Positions 21,850 through 31,377 of a DNA stretch of 64,000 bases are shown one piece after another (position 1 is the stretch's first letter; each line of letters begins with the position of its first letter). Where the stretch lies: the NCBI RefSeq assembly GCF_031456835.1, contig NZ_JAVDVK010000001.1, positions 1,798,001 through 1,862,000 on the forward strand, given 5' to 3'. The DNA comes from Leifsonia shinshuensis. GTDB taxonomy: Bacteria; Actinomycetota; Actinomycetes; Actinomycetales; Microbacteriaceae. The notes beneath the pieces were generated by a model. The model saw only the letters and a list, made by a program, of their open reading frames with translations. It searched no databases and was not told the origin of the DNA. The position numbers were made by a program, and so were the translations under genes.

Positions 21850-22466
21850 GCGGTCACCCGCTTCGGGCCGGCGGAGAGGGTGACGTCGGGCGAGCGCAGG
21901 TACAGCGCCTCGTCCGGATCCATCGGTAGTCCGTTCGCGTAGCGCAGCTCGGCGAGCATCCCGAGGCGGCCTGCGGGCACCACCTCCGCGTCGAACCGCT
22001 CGATGCCGGGGTGCGGGAGGTCGTCCGGCTTCGCGAGTCCCGGCCCGTCCAACCGCACCGGCAGGCCGTGGTCGCCGGCGCCGGAGTAGGCGGTCCAATA
22101 GCGCTCGCGGCGCCGTGCATCCGTCACCACCAGCAGCGGTCCCGTGTGCCCGGCGGCGTAGCGGTCGTACGCCACGGCGTCGTGGCTGACCACCGGGACG
22201 AGGGGGCGGCCGATGCCGATCGCGAAGGCCTTCGCAGCAGCGATCCCGACGCGCAGCCCGGTGAACGGGCCGGGGCCCATGCCGGCGACGACACCGGAGA
22301 GCGCGCGCAGCTCGATGCCTGCGACGGTGAGCGCCTCGTCGATCAGCGTGCCGATCACCTCGGCGTGGCGCATGGTGTCGGTCTCGATCACCTCGGAGAG
22401 CACTCCGGCGTCCCGGTCGACGACCGCCACACTGGTGCCGGCCGACGTGTCGATGGCGAGAAGCAT
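21846..22466 (-). CDS. tsaB: tRNA t6A synthesis dimerisation protein TsaB
   Basis: TsaB is an inactive TsaD paralogue that binds TsaD and TsaE and is needed for t6A. The product is 206 aa, with an ASKHA-type N-terminus MLLAIDTSAGTSVAV and the family motif GMGPGPFTGLRVGIAAAKA near residue 64. It lies 9 bp after tsaE and overlaps rimI by 4 bp. The length and neighbours agree with the family. Confidence 0.95.
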   Translation of the reverse strand: MLLAIDTSAGTSVAVVDRDAGVLSEVIETDTMRHAEVIGTLIDEALTVAGIELRALSGVVAGMGPGPFTGLRVGIAAAKAFAIGIGRPLVPVVSHDAVAYDRYAAGHTGPLLVVTDARRRERYWTAYSGAGDHGLPVRLDGPGLAKPDDLPHPGIERFDAEVVPAGRLGMLAELRYANGLPMDPDEALYLRSPDVTLSAGPKRVTA

Positions 22467-22475
22467 GCGTCCAGC

Positions 22476-23012
22476 CTATGCGGGATCGACGACGTCCGGC
22501 CCCTGAGCCCACCGCGGTCCGAAGCCCGTAATGGTCACCGTGCGCGGCTCATCCACCTGGTCGACGTCGGCCTCGTCGCCCGAGACCGCGTCGCCGCTCT
22601 GATCGGCGCCGGTCGGTCGCTCGATCGCGACCTCGAGCCACGATTCGGCGACGCCGTCGAGCATCCCGGCGCCCCACTCCACCACGACGACGGAGCGGGC
22701 GAAGTCGATGTCGAGGTCGTCCAGTTCCAGCGCGCTCGACAGGCGGTACGCATCCACGTGGACAAGCGGCGTCCCGCCGGACAGGCTGGGATGCGTGCGT
22801 GCGAGCACGAAGGTCGGGCTCGTCACCGGACCGCGCACGTCGAGCCCCTCCCCAATGCCACGGGTCAGCGTCGTCTTGCCCGCACCGAGCGGCCCGGACA
22901 GCACGACCAGGTCGCCCGCGCGCAGCAGGCGGGCGAGCTCCCGGCCCAGCTGGTGCATCTCCTCCGCGGTCGCGACGCAACGCACGGTGGGAGCGTGGGA
23001 TGCGGTGCTCAT
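22476..23012 (-). CDS. tsaE: tRNA t6A synthesis ATPase TsaE
   Basis: This P-loop ATPase of 178 aa contains Walker A SGPLGAGKTTLTRG near residue 39, the conserved TSPTFVLA and the family motif VHVDAYRL near residue 83. It powers the TsaBDE complex. The C-terminus has about 30 extra acidic residues beyond the core compared with E. coli YjeE. Its ATG overlaps the alr stop by 4 bp. Confidence 0.95.
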   Translation of the reverse strand: MSTASHAPTVRCVATAEEMHQLGRELARLLRAGDLVVLSGPLGAGKTTLTRGIGEGLDVRGPVTSPTFVLARTHPSLSGGTPLVHVDAYRLSSALELDDLDIDFARSVVVVEWGAGMLDGVAESWLEVAIERPTGADQSGDAVSGDEADVDQVDEPRTVTITGFGPRWAQGPDVVDPA

Positions 23013-24127
23013 CGCTCACCTCCGAGGAAGGTGCGGGTCAGCCTCCCGCCGAGCCGCGTGACGATCTCGTAGTTGATCGTGCCGGCGGCCTCCGCCCAGT
23101 CATCGGCGCTCGGGACACCCGTCGCCGGATCGCCGAACAGCACGACCTCGTCGCCGACCTGCACGTCGAGATCGCCGACATCCACCACGAACTGGTCCAT
23201 GGCGACGCGACCACTCACCCGGAACGTCCGGCCGCCGATCGACACGGGCGCCCGGTTGGAGGCGTGCCGCGGGATGCCCTCGGCGTACCCCAGCGGGACC
23301 AGCGCCAGCGTCGTCTCCCCGGAGGTGCGGTACGTGTAGTCGTACGACACGCCCTTGCCCGCGGGGACCCGACGCACGGCGGCCACCCGGCCGCGCACCG
23401 TCATCGCGGGGCGGAGTCCCAGTTCGGCGGCCGAGCCGCCGAACGGCGAGAGACCGTAGACGGCGATGCCGAGACGCACCAGGTCGTACCGCGCCTCCGG
23501 CAGCGAGAGGGCCGCGGCGCTCGCGGCGATATGCCGGAGCTCGGGCGTCAGACCGGCCGCGGCAGCGCTGGCGAGTGCTCGCTCGAAGAACGCGATGGCC
23601 GCCCGGTCGTCCTCGGGCGAGGCGTTCGACAGGTGCGAGAAGATGCCGCGCACGACGATGGCGCCCTGGGTCTCGAGTTCCCGGGCCCGGGCGAACGCCG
23701 CATCCCAGTCCTCCTCGGCGAGCCCGTTGCGGCTCAGACCGGTCTCGACCTTGAGCTGCACGAAGACCGGCGCCGACCCGTCGCCCGCCGCGGCGGCGGC
23801 CTCGAGCTGACTGCGCGACGAGAGCCCAAGATCCAGTCCGGCCGCTGCGGCTGCGGCGAAGTCCTCATCCGGATCGTGCAACCACGCGAGCACGGGCGCG
23901 GTGATCCCGGCCTCGCGCAGCGCGAGCCCCTCGGCGATCTCGGCGACACCCAGCCAGTCCGCTCCCCCGGCCAGCGCCGCGCGGGCGCACTCGACCGCGC
24001 CGTGACCGTACGCATCCGCCTTGACGACCGCCATCACGTGCGGCGTGCCCACCAGCTCCCGCAGGCGGGCGACGTTGCCGGCCACCGCATCCAGGTCGAC
24101 GACACGCTCGCGGAACGCTGCGCTCAC
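23009..24127 (-). CDS. alr: alanine racemase
   Basis: This PLP enzyme makes D-alanine for peptidoglycan. The PLP lysine is in VVKADAYGHG near residue 35 and the catalytic tyrosine in GVSYDYTYRTSG near residue 260. The start is taken as the GTG at 24127, which overlaps the acpS stop as GTGA and has GGAG 8 nt upstream, giving 372 aa. An in-frame GTG at 24136 is an alternative. Like glmS and acpS in the same operon, it supplies envelope precursors. Confidence 0.96.
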   Translation of the reverse strand: MSAAFRERVVDLDAVAGNVARLRELVGTPHVMAVVKADAYGHGAVECARAALAGGADWLGVAEIAEGLALREAGITAPVLAWLHDPDEDFAAAAAAGLDLGLSSRSQLEAAAAAGDGSAPVFVQLKVETGLSRNGLAEEDWDAAFARARELETQGAIVVRGIFSHLSNASPEDDRAAIAFFERALASAAAAGLTPELRHIAASAAALSLPEARYDLVRLGIAVYGLSPFGGSAAELGLRPAMTVRGRVAAVRRVPAGKGVSYDYTYRTSGETTLALVPLGYAEGIPRHASNRAPVSIGGRTFRVSGRVAMDQFVVDVGDLDVQVGDEVVLFGDPATGVPSADDWAEAAGTINYEIVTRLGGRLTRTFLGGER

Positions 24128-24480
24128 GGCGCGCACTCCGTCACGACGAACGCGGTCGCGATCCCGGCGTCGTGCGACATCGACACGTGGATGCGCGTGA
24201 TGCCGCGCTCGCGCACCTGCGCCTGGACCACGTTGTGCAGCACGAAACCGGGGTTCCTCTCCTCGTCCGGGACGATCTCCATGTCGTGCCAGCGCACGCC
24301 CTCGGAGCCGCCGAGCGCCTTGATGAGCGCCTCCTTCGCCGCGAACCGCGCGGCGAGGGAGTGCACGGGAAGCGGGCGCTCCGCCTCCGTGAACAGTCGC
24401 TCGCGCAGCTTCGGGGTCCGCGCGATGGACCGCTCGAAGCGGGCCAGATCGACGACGTCGACCCCGATGCCGGCGATCAC
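24124..24480 (-). CDS. acpS: holo-[acyl-carrier-protein] synthase
   Basis: AcpS transfers 4'-phosphopantetheine from CoA to acyl carrier protein. The 118-aa product shows GIGVDVVDLARFERS at the N-terminus, with the Mg-binding Asp, and FAAKEALIKALGG near residue 45 with the second metal ligand Glu. The start is the GTG at 24480, because the family begins with IxGIGVD; the open frame continues upstream inside glmS. It begins 4 bp after the glmS stop. Confidence 0.95.
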   Translation of the reverse strand: MIAGIGVDVVDLARFERSIARTPKLRERLFTEAERPLPVHSLAARFAAKEALIKALGGSEGVRWHDMEIVPDEERNPGFVLHNVVQAQVRERGITRIHVSMSHDAGIATAFVVTECAP

Positions 24481-24484
24481 GGCA

Positions 24485-26335
24485 TCACTCCACGGTGACG
24501 GACTTGGCCAGGTTGCGCGGCTGGTCCACGTCGAGGCCCTTGGCCGCCGAGAGCTCCATCGCGAAGATCTGCAGCGGCACGACCGCGAGCAGCGGCTCGA
24601 AGAGCGGCGCGGCGAGCGGGATGCGGATGACCTCGTCGGCGAACGGGAGCACCGCCGCATCCCCGGCCTCGGCGATCGCGATGACGCGGGCGCCGCGGGC
24701 GCGGATCTCCTGGATGTTCGACACGACCTTCTTGTGCAGCTCGTCCGACCAGCGCGGGCTCGGGACGACGACGAAGACGGGCTGGCCCGGCTCGATCAGC
24801 GCGATCGGCCCGTGCTTCAGCTCGCCGGCCGCGAAGCCCTCGGCGTGGATGTACGCGAGCTCCTTCAGCTTCAGCGCACCCTCCAGGGCGATCGGGTAGC
24901 CGACGTGGCGGCCGAGGAAGAGCACGGAGCGGGTGTCCGACATCCACTTGGCCAGCTGGGCGATCTCGCCGTGCGACTCGAGCACGGTCGCGATCTTCTC
25001 GGGCACGGACTGCAGCTCGGCGATCGCGTCGCGCTGCTGCGCGGCGGACAGGGTGCCGCGCACGCGGGAGAGATGCAGGCCGAAGAGGTAGAGCGCCGTG
25101 ATCTGGGCGACGAACGCCTTCGTCGAGGCGACCGCGACCTCCGGGCCGGCGTGCGTGTAGAGCGCCGCATCGGACTCGCGCGGGATGGTCGCACCCTGCG
25201 TGTTGCAGACGGAGATCGCCTTGGCGCCGGCCTCGCGGGCGTACTTGACGGCCATCAGCGTGTCCATCGTCTCGCCCGACTGGCTGATGGAGATGACGAG
25301 CGTGCCGTCCGTGAGCACCGGCTCGCGGTACCGGAACTCGTGGCTGAGCTCGACGGTGACGGGCACGCGGGCCCACTTCTCGATCGCGTAGCTGCCGACC
25401 AGACCGGCGTACGCGGCCGTGCCGCAGGCGATGATGGTGATGCGGTCGATGCCCGCGAAGTACTCGTCGCCCAGCGCATCCAGCTCGGGGATGTGCACGG
25501 TCTCGCCGACCAGGCGGCCGCGCAGCGTGTTCGCCACCGCGTCCGGCTCCTCGGCGATCTCCTTCGCCATGAACGACGACCAGCCGCCCTTCTCGGCGGC
25601 GGACGCGTCCCAGGCGACCTCGAACGGCTCGACCTCGACCGGCGCGCCGACGAAGTCGGTGACGATCACGCTGTCCGGCGTGATCGTGACGATCTGGTCC
25701 TGTCCGATCGCCATCGCGCGGCGGGTGTGCTCGACGAACGCGGCGACATCCGAGCCGAGGAAGTTCTCGCCGTCACCCAGCCCGATCACGAGCGGGGAGT
25801 TGCGGCGCGCGCCGACGACGACGTGCGGCTGGTCCTGGTGCATCGCCAGCAGCGTGAAGGCGCCCTCCAGGCGCGACACGACGGCCTGGAACGCCTGCGG
25901 CAGGTCGCCGGTGCGGTGGTACTCACGGCCGAGGAGCACAGCGGCGACCTCGGTGTCGGTCTCGGACTCGAAGGCGAACCCGTCGGCGAGGAGCTCGTCC
26001 TTCAGCGTGGCGAAGTTCTCGATGATCCCGTTGTGGATGACCGCGAGGCGGCCCTCGTCACCCAGGTGCGGGTGCGCGTTCACGTCGGTCGGGCCGCCGT
26101 GCGTCGCCCAGCGGGTGTGGCCGATGCCGGTCTGACCGTTCGGGATGGGATTGTGCTTCAGCTCGTCGGTCAGCACCGAGAGCTTCCCGGCCTTCTTGGC
26201 GGTGCCCAGGGCACCGTCCGGACCGATGACGGCGATGCCGGCCGAGTCGTATCCGCGGTATTCCAGCCGCTTCAGACCGCCGAGGAGCACCTCGAGGCTC
26301 TTGTCGGTACCGACGTACCCCACGATTCCACACAT
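24485..26335 (-). CDS. glmS: glutamine-fructose-6-phosphate aminotransferase (isomerising)
   Basis: GlmS makes glucosamine 6-phosphate, the entry to UDP-GlcNAc. The N-terminal nucleophile is Cys2 in MCGIVGYVG, which fixes the start at 26335 and gives 616 aa. The Ntn amidotransferase half is followed by two SIS domains (SISQSGETMDTL near residue 360) and ends in the conserved AKSVTVE. The open frame extends far upstream but only as the antisense of coaA. No glmS ribozyme is expected or seen in the 66-bp gap to the divergent coaA. It heads an operon with acpS, alr and the t6A genes. Confidence 0.98.
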   Translation of the reverse strand: MCGIVGYVGTDKSLEVLLGGLKRLEYRGYDSAGIAVIGPDGALGTAKKAGKLSVLTDELKHNPIPNGQTGIGHTRWATHGGPTDVNAHPHLGDEGRLAVIHNGIIENFATLKDELLADGFAFESETDTEVAAVLLGREYHRTGDLPQAFQAVVSRLEGAFTLLAMHQDQPHVVVGARRNSPLVIGLGDGENFLGSDVAAFVEHTRRAMAIGQDQIVTITPDSVIVTDFVGAPVEVEPFEVAWDASAAEKGGWSSFMAKEIAEEPDAVANTLRGRLVGETVHIPELDALGDEYFAGIDRITIIACGTAAYAGLVGSYAIEKWARVPVTVELSHEFRYREPVLTDGTLVISISQSGETMDTLMAVKYAREAGAKAISVCNTQGATIPRESDAALYTHAGPEVAVASTKAFVAQITALYLFGLHLSRVRGTLSAAQQRDAIAELQSVPEKIATVLESHGEIAQLAKWMSDTRSVLFLGRHVGYPIALEGALKLKELAYIHAEGFAAGELKHGPIALIEPGQPVFVVVPSPRWSDELHKKVVSNIQEIRARGARVIAIAEAGDAAVLPFADEVIRIPLAAPLFEPLLAVVPLQIFAMELSAAKGLDVDQPRNLAKSVTVE

Positions 26336-26401
26336 GCACCCGAGTCTATCGTGGGCGCGGATGAAGCCCCGCTGGGAGGCCACCCCTAGACTGGGTGCCC
26401 T

Positions 26402-27340
26402 ATGCTTCCGAACGGTGACTCCTCCACCCCCTTCGTCGAGCTGAGCCGGAGCGACTGGGCCGAGCTGGCGCAGAACACGCGCCTCCCGCTGCTGGAGACC
26501 GAGATCGTGCAGCTGCGGGGTCTCGGCGATCCGCTCGACATGCGCGAGGTGGAAGAGGTCTACCTGCCGCTGAGCCGTCTGCTCAACCTCTACGTGGGCG
26601 GCGCCAAGCAGCTGCACCGGGTGACGAGCGACTTCCTCGGGGAGCGCGCGGCGAGCACGCCGTTCGTGATCGGCGTCGCCGGATCCGTCGCCGTGGGCAA
26701 GTCGACCATCGCGCGCCTCCTCCGTGAGCTGCTGTCGCGCTGGGACGACACCCCCCGCGTCGAGCTCGTCACCACGGACGGCTTCCTGCTCCCCAACGTC
26801 GAGCTCGAGCGGCGCGGCCTCATGGAGCGCAAGGGCTTCCCCGAGTCGTACGACCGTAAGGCGCTGCTGCGCTTCGTCACCGCCATCAAGAGCGGCGCCC
26901 CCGAGGTTCGCGCCCCGTTCTACTCCCATCTCAGCTACGACATCGTGCCGGACGCGGAGATCGTGGTCCGCCGTCCCGACGTGCTGATCGTCGAGGGCCT
27001 CAACGTGCTGCAGCCCGCGGGCGGCGGCAACCGGCTGGCCGTGAGCGACCTGTTCGACTTCAGCGTCTACGTGGATGCGCGCACCCGCGACATCGCCCGC
27101 TGGTATGAGGAGCGGTTCCTCAAGCTGCAGCGAGGCGCCTTCGCCAACCCGAAGTCGTACTTCCACCGCTACGCGTCGCTCACCGAGGAGCAGGCGCGGG
27201 CCCGGGCCGCCGCGATCTGGTCGAGCATCAACGAGCCGAACCTCGTGCAGAACATCCGGCCGACCCGCTCGCGCGCCAAGCTGGTGCTGCGCAAGGACGA
27301 GGACCACGCCGTCAGCTCGGTCCTGCTCCGCAAGCTGTAG
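26402..27340 (+). CDS. coaA: type I pantothenate kinase
   Basis: CoaA phosphorylates pantothenate, the first step to coenzyme A. The 312-aa protein has the P-loop [15 protein letters not shown] near residue 94, the pantothenate-site stretch [13 protein letters not shown] and KGFPESYD, and the YVDA segment of type I kinases. It is divergent from glmS; the CoA it helps make is used by the acpS product nearby. The 3' end is followed by a short gap before the XRE gene. Confidence 0.97.
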   Translation: MLPNGDSSTPFVELSRSDWAELAQNTRLPLLETEIVQLRGLGDPLDMREVEEVYLPLSRLLNLYVGGAKQLHRVTSDFLGERAASTPFVIGVAGSVAVGKSTIARLLRELLSRWDDTPRVELVTTDGFLLPNVELERRGLMERKGFPESYDRKALLRFVTAIKSGAPEVRAPFYSHLSYDIVPDAEIVVRRPDVLIVEGLNVLQPAGGGNRLAVSDLFDFSVYVDARTRDIARWYEERFLKLQRGAFANPKSYFHRYASLTEEQARARAAAIWSSINEPNLVQNIRPTRSRAKLVLRKDEDHAVSSVLLRKL

Positions 27341-27418
27341 GGCATTCAGACCTCACGTCCAGATGCGGGAGGCCGTCAAGCTCTGGCCCGGGATGCACAC
27401 ATCCCGTAGGCATGAGGC

Positions 27419-27727
27419 ATGCCAACTCCACGCTCCCGCGCCGCCGAGGTGTTCGGCCGTCGCGTGCGCGAGGCGCGCATCGCCCTCGGCATGAGCCAGG
27501 AGGACATCGCCGGGCTGGCCGACATGCACGTCACCAATTACGGCCGCGTTGAGCGCGGCGAGGCGAACTCCGAGCTGCACACGATCGTCCGTCTCGCGAC
27601 CGCGTTGAACGTGGATCCGGCCGAGCTGATGAGCGGCCTGTACGGCGCCGACATGCTGCCGGATCGGTCGCGCGCCTACTCGGTCGCCGACTTCATCGCC
27701 GCCCGGCGGGCGCAGGAGTCGCGCTAG
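27419..27727 (+). CDS. XRE-family helix-turn-helix protein
   Basis: This is a 102-aa DNA-binding protein with a single HTH_3 domain (residues 10-70, REARIALGMSQEDIAGLADMH followed by YGRVERGEANSE), and a short basic C-terminus. The regulated genes are unknown; it lies 78 bp after coaA on the same strand. It is similar in size to small autonomous XRE regulators common in actinobacteria. A 15-bp tandem duplication covers its stop codon. Confidence 0.82.
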   Translation: MPTPRSRAAEVFGRRVREARIALGMSQEDIAGLADMHVTNYGRVERGEANSELHTIVRLATALNVDPAELMSGLYGADMLPDRSRAYSVADFIAARRAQESR

Positions 27728-27751
27728 GCGCTGACATCGCGCTAGGCGCTG
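27719..27751. repeat. short direct repeat at the end of the XRE gene
   Basis: The 15-mer TCGCGCTAGGCGCTG occurs twice with an 18-bp period, at 27719-27733 and 27737-27751. The first copy contains the XRE stop codon TAG. It looks like slippage or a small duplication, and the second copy is a spare stop in the same phase. Confidence 0.7.
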
Positions 27752-27778
27752 CGGTAGCAGCCTCTCCGCGAGCGTCCC

Positions 27779-29140
27779 TCAGAGGGAGAGGCGCTCCCGC
27801 ACGACGTCGGCCAGCTCGGCGGCGAGGCGCTCCGCGGTCTCCTGATCGGCCGCCTCCACCATCACGCGCACCAGCGGCTCGGTCCCGGAGGGACGGAGCA
27901 GGACGCGACCGGTGTCGCCCAGGGCGCTCTCCGCGGTCTGCACAGCCGTGCGCAGGAGTTCGTCGGTGTGGACGCCGTGGTGGTCGACGTTCTTCACGTT
28001 GATCATCACCTGCGGGTAGACGGTCATCACGCTGGCCAGCTCGGCGAGCGACTTCTTCTGGCGCGCCATCTCGCTGAGGAGGTGGAGCCCGGTGAGGATG
28101 CCGTCGCCGGTGGTCGCGAACTCGCGCATGATGACGTGGCCGGACTGCTCACCGCCGAGGGAGAAGTCGTGCTCGTTCATCTCCTCGAGCACGTAGCGGT
28201 CGCCGACCGCGGTCTCGACGACCCGGATGCCGTGCTCGCGCATGGCCAGCTTGAGGCCGAGGTTGCTCATCACCGTGGCGACCAGCGTGTCCTCGTGCAG
28301 CTTGCCGCGCTCCTTCATGCCGACCGCGAGGATCGCCATGATCTGGTCGCCGTCGACCACGTTTCCGTTCGCGTCGATCGCGAGGCAGCGGTCCGCGTCG
28401 CCGTCGTGGGCGATGCCGACGTCGGCGCCGGCGGCGAGCACGGCCTCCGCGAGCTTGTCGAGGTGGGTGGAGCCGACCCCGTCGTTGATGTTCATGCCGT
28501 CCGGGGAGTCGCCGATCACGGTGACCCGGGCGCCGGCGTCGGTGAACACCTCCGGCGAGATGCCGGCGGCCGCGCCGTGGGCGCAGTCGAGCACGACGTG
28601 GATGCCGTCGAGGCGGTGCGGCAGGCTGGCCAGCAGGTGGACGACGTAGCGGTCCTCCGCGTCGGCGAAGCGGCGGATGCGGCCGACCGCCGCGCCGGTG
28701 GGCGTCAGCTTGTCGAGGTCGAGGTGCTGCTCGATGCGGTCCTCGACGATGTCCGGGAGCTTGGTGCCTCCACGGGCGAAGATCTTGATGCCGTTGTCGG
28801 GCGCCGGGTTGTGCGACGCCGACACCATCACACCGAAGTCCGCGTCGAAGTCGGCGATGAGGAACGCCGCGGCGGGTGTGGGGATGACTCCCGCGTCGTA
28901 CACGTCGATGCCGGAGCTGGCGAGCCCGGCCGCGACGGCGGCGGAGAGGAACTCGCCCGAGACGCGGGGGTCACGGGCGACGATGGCCGAGGGGCGCTTG
29001 CCGGCGGCGCGGCGCGCCTCGGCGCTTCGGCCTTGCGTCAGTACAGCAGCAGCTGACTGCGCAAGGCCGAGCGCCAGGTCGGCGGTGAGACTGCCGTTCG
29101 CGAGACCGCGAACGCCGTCGGTTCCGAAAAGGCGGGGCAT
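27779..29140 (-). CDS. glmM: phosphoglucosamine mutase
   Basis: GlmM converts glucosamine 6-phosphate to glucosamine 1-phosphate, directly after GlmS. The product of 453 aa has the N-terminal [13 protein letters not shown], the phosphoserine loop [19 protein letters not shown] near residue 102, the metal loop [11 protein letters not shown] near residue 245 and the sugar loop GGEQSGHV. The C-terminal phosphate loop [14 protein letters not shown] is present. The 27-bp gap to rpsI suggests it shares the rplM promoter, which is a common actinobacterial arrangement. Confidence 0.98.
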   Translation of the reverse strand: MPRLFGTDGVRGLANGSLTADLALGLAQSAAAVLTQGRSAEARRAAGKRPSAIVARDPRVSGEFLSAAVAAGLASSGIDVYDAGVIPTPAAAFLIADFDADFGVMVSASHNPAPDNGIKIFARGGTKLPDIVEDRIEQHLDLDKLTPTGAAVGRIRRFADAEDRYVVHLLASLPHRLDGIHVVLDCAHGAAAGISPEVFTDAGARVTVIGDSPDGMNINDGVGSTHLDKLAEAVLAAGADVGIAHDGDADRCLAIDANGNVVDGDQIMAILAVGMKERGKLHEDTLVATVMSNLGLKLAMREHGIRVVETAVGDRYVLEEMNEHDFSLGGEQSGHVIMREFATTGDGILTGLHLLSEMARQKKSLAELASVMTVYPQVMINVKNVDHHGVHTDELLRTAVQTAESALGDTGRVLLRPSGTEPLVRVMVEAADQETAERLAAELADVVRERLSL

Positions 29141-29153
29141 GGACCGAAGCCTA

Positions 29154-29169
29154 GACGCTCGCGAGCGTC
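29154..29169 (-). promoter_or_regulatory. 16-bp perfect palindrome just after rpsI
   Basis: The sequence GACGCTCGCGAGCGTC is fully self-complementary and overlaps the rpsI stop codon by 2 nt. It may form a small hairpin or an RNA-processing site between rpsI and glmM. A role is not shown. Confidence 0.4.
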
Positions 29170-29665
29170 AACGCTTGGAGAACTGCGACGCCTTGCGGGC
29201 CTTCTTGAGACCGGCCTTCTTGCGCTCGGTGACGCGAGCGTCGCGGGTCAGGAAGCCGGCCTTCTTGAGGGTCGGGCGGTTGTTCTCGCGGTCGATCTCG
29301 TTGAGAGCGCGCGCGATGGCGAGGCGCAGGGCGCCCGCCTGGCCGGAGGGGCCGCCGCCGGTGATGCGGGCGACCACGTCGTAGGAGCCGACGAGGTCGA
29401 GCACCTTGAACGGGTCGGTGATGAGCTGCTGGTGCAGCTTGTTCGGGAAGTAGTCCGCGAACTCACGGCCGTTGACCGTGAGGGTGCCGGAACCCGGGAC
29501 CAGGCGCACGCGCGCGATGGCCTCCTTGCGGCGGCCGACGGCCGCGCCGGGGACGGAGAGGACGGCGCGCGGGGCGGCCGGGGCCTCAGAGGCCGGAGTC
29601 TCGGTCGAGTAGGACTCGACGTTCTCGGCCTGGGCAGTGTCGATGCTGTCTGCGATCTTCGCCAC
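29168..29665 (-). CDS. rpsI: 30S ribosomal protein S9
   Basis: S9 lines the head of the 30S subunit and its C-terminus touches P-site tRNA. The product is 165 aa. The S9 core starts near residue 42 ([15 protein letters not shown]) and ends with the conserved basic tail [12 protein letters not shown]. The first 40 residues ([18 protein letters not shown]) are an acidic extension seen in actinobacterial S9. It lies 51 bp after rplM. Confidence 0.98.
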   Translation of the reverse strand: MAKIADSIDTAQAENVESYSTETPASEAPAAPRAVLSVPGAAVGRRKEAIARVRLVPGSGTLTVNGREFADYFPNKLHQQLITDPFKVLDLVGSYDVVARITGGGPSGQAGALRLAIARALNEIDRENNRPTLKKAGFLTRDARVTERKKAGLKKARKASQFSKR

Positions 29666-29716
29666 GGTGGTGATAATCCTTTGTCTCTTGAAGTCTGAAG
29701 GTCTGCGTCGCCGGCG

Positions 29717-30163
29717 TTACTGGGCGACCTGGCCGAGCGTGTACTGCTTCGGCTGCTGAGCGGCGTGCGGGTGCTCGCTTCCGGTGTAGACCTTCAGCTT
29801 GCGGAGCTGGGCGCGACCGATGGAGTTCTTCGGGAGCATGCCGCGGACGGCCTTCTCGACGGCGCGGATCGGGTTCTTCTCGAGGAGCTCGGAGTAGGTG
29901 GTGGCCTTGAGGCCGCCCGGGTAGCCCGAGTGGCGGTAGGCCTTCTTCTGCAGAGCCTTCTGACCGGTCAGCGCGACCTTGTCGGCGTTGACGATGATGA
30001 CGAAGTCGCCCATGTCCATGTGCGGAGCGAAGGTCGGCTTGTGCTTGCCGCGCAGCAGCGCGGCGGTGTGGCTGGCGAGACGGCCGAGCACGACATCGGT
30101 CGCGTCGATGACGACCCAGTCGCGCTGGATCTCGTCTGCCTTCGGGGAATAGGTGCGCGTCAC
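29717..30163 (-). CDS. rplM: 50S ribosomal protein L13
   Basis: L13 is an early assembly protein of the large subunit. The 148-aa product shows [16 protein letters not shown] near residue 17, [20 protein letters not shown] and RAVRGMLP-type segments. The start is the GTG at 30163, where the family begins with TRTYSPK; the open frame upstream is leader sequence. A strong promoter lies 150 bp upstream. L13 regulates its own operon in E. coli, but I see no matching leader motif here. Confidence 0.98.
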   Translation of the reverse strand: MTRTYSPKADEIQRDWVVIDATDVVLGRLASHTAALLRGKHKPTFAPHMDMGDFVIIVNADKVALTGQKALQKKAYRHSGYPGGLKATTYSELLEKNPIRAVEKAVRGMLPKNSIGRAQLRKLKVYTGSEHPHAAQQPKQYTLGQVAQ

Positions 30164-30307
30164 AGTAGTGGCTGCTTTCTGTCTCGAACGGAGGTGTTCG
30201 TGAATCCCGCTCCGTTGGGGGTTCGCACGCCGATGGCGAGAGAACCGGACCGGTGGAGGGCTCACGTTCGTGCGTCCGGCCGCAGGGGGCCCGGACACCA
30301 AAGGTCA

Positions 30308-30337
30308 ATACTACGTGAGCCGGGAGTACCCGGTCAA
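30308..30337 (-). promoter_or_regulatory. promoter of rplM-rpsI-glmM
   Basis: The minus strand reads TTGACC (30337-30332), 18 bp, TAGTAT (30313-30308). This fits a housekeeping sigma-70-type promoter. The same hexamers serve the str operon at 56643-56671. The implied 5' leader is about 140 nt and holds no recognised motif. The -35 overlaps the stop codon of the SDR gene. Confidence 0.8.
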
Positions 30338-31272
30338 ACCGGGAGGGAAAGGCCCACCTGCTGCTCGGCGACCTCCCACACCCGGGCAGCCTCCACGGTA
30401 TCGCGGAGCGGCGGGTACAGGGTCTGCTCCGCCGGTGCCCCGCCGAGGTGACCCGGTCCGCTGGGACCGTACATCCGGCCACCTTCCGCATCCGGTCCGG
30501 TCGCAGCGAGCAGCGCGGGCAGCGCGGCGGTCTCCGGGGTGCCGACCAGGATGCCGCGCGCGGACAGTCGGCGGATGAGGCGGACGGCGCCGGTGTCCGC
30601 CGCGCGCCCGTACCCGGGCTGCGCTGCGAGCAGGTTGGTCGGCGCGACCCCGGGGTGCGCGAGGTTGCTGCTGATCCCCCAGCCGTCCGCGGCGCTGCGG
30701 CGGTCCAGCTCGAGCCCGAACAGGCCGAGCGCGATCTTCGAGGCGCTGTAGGCCGCTTGGGCGCGGTACCGACGCTCGCCGGCGAGGTCGTCCCAGTCGA
30801 TCGCGCCCCTGCGCGCTGCGACGCTCACCTGCGAGGTGACCCGTGCGCGCCCGTCCCGGAGCAGCGGGAAGAGTGCCCCGACGAGCGCGACATGGCCGAG
30901 GTGGTTGGTGCCCCACTGCAGCTCGAACCCGTCCACCGTGGTGCGGCGCTCCGGCGGCGTCATCAGCCCGGCGTTGTTGATGAGGATGTGGACCGGGCGG
31001 CCGTCCGATCGCATCCCCTCGCCGAAGGCGGCGACCGAGTCGAGCGAGGCGAGGTCGAGGTCGCGCAGCACCAGGTCCGCATCCGGGACGGCCGAACGGA
31101 TCCGATCCGCCGCCGCAGCCCCCTTCGCGCGGTTGCGCACGGGCAGGACCACCTCCGCGCCGGCCTGCGCGAGCCGTGCCGCGATGACCGTTCCCATACC
31201 GTCGCTGGCCCCCGTGACGACGGCCCGCCTGCCGGTGAGCGGTGGGATGTGGATGTCGATCGTGCGTGCCAC
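30334..31272 (-). CDS. SDR-family NAD(P)-dependent oxidoreductase (retinol-dehydrogenase-like)
   Basis: The 312-aa product is a short-chain dehydrogenase with the nucleotide-binding TGASDGMG near residue 20, the structural NNAG near residue 95, and the catalytic Ser/Tyr/Lys in SQVSV and [10 protein letters not shown]. The long C-terminal part resembles the group annotated as WW-domain/retinol dehydrogenase. The start is the GTG at 31272, since GAAGGAG lies 8 nt upstream. The gene is divergent from a MmyB-type regulator and a palindromic operator lies between them, so it is a probable target of that regulator. Substrate is unknown. Confidence 0.9.
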   Translation of the reverse strand: MARTIDIHIPPLTGRRAVVTGASDGMGTVIAARLAQAGAEVVLPVRNRAKGAAAADRIRSAVPDADLVLRDLDLASLDSVAAFGEGMRSDGRPVHILINNAGLMTPPERRTTVDGFELQWGTNHLGHVALVGALFPLLRDGRARVTSQVSVAARRGAIDWDDLAGERRYRAQAAYSASKIALGLFGLELDRRSAADGWGISSNLAHPGVAPTNLLAAQPGYGRAADTGAVRLIRRLSARGILVGTPETAALPALLAATGPDAEGGRMYGPSGPGHLGGAPAEQTLYPPLRDTVEAARVWEVAEQQVGLSLPV

Positions 31273-31318
31273 GGTGTTCTCCTTCGTTCGGTGACTCCAC
31301 CCTGGACGCTCCGGTCCG

Positions 31319-31351
31319 CCGTAGCCACGGCCCGGCGATCCGTGGTTACGG
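31319..31351. promoter_or_regulatory. candidate operator between SDR gene and MmyB-type regulator
   Basis: An inverted repeat with arms CCGTAGCCACGG and CCGTGGTTACGG and a 9-bp spacer pairs at 11 of 12 positions. It lies in the 105-bp divergent promoter gap, 27 bp before the regulator's ATG or GTG start and 47 bp from the SDR start. Arm length and spacing fit a dimeric HTH repressor site. Binding is inferred. Confidence 0.6.
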
Positions 31352-31377
31352 AGAGCGCCAGACGGTAGACATGAGAG

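Noticed and set aside
22799..26389. A 1196-codon plus-strand open frame over alr, acpS and glmS.
   Set aside because: It is antisense to three well-recognised genes with family motifs, and its product is low-complexity.
26336..27307. N-terminal extension of the glmS frame to 940 codons.
   Set aside because: GlmS needs Cys2 after the start at 26335 as its nucleophile, and the extra part is antisense of coaA.
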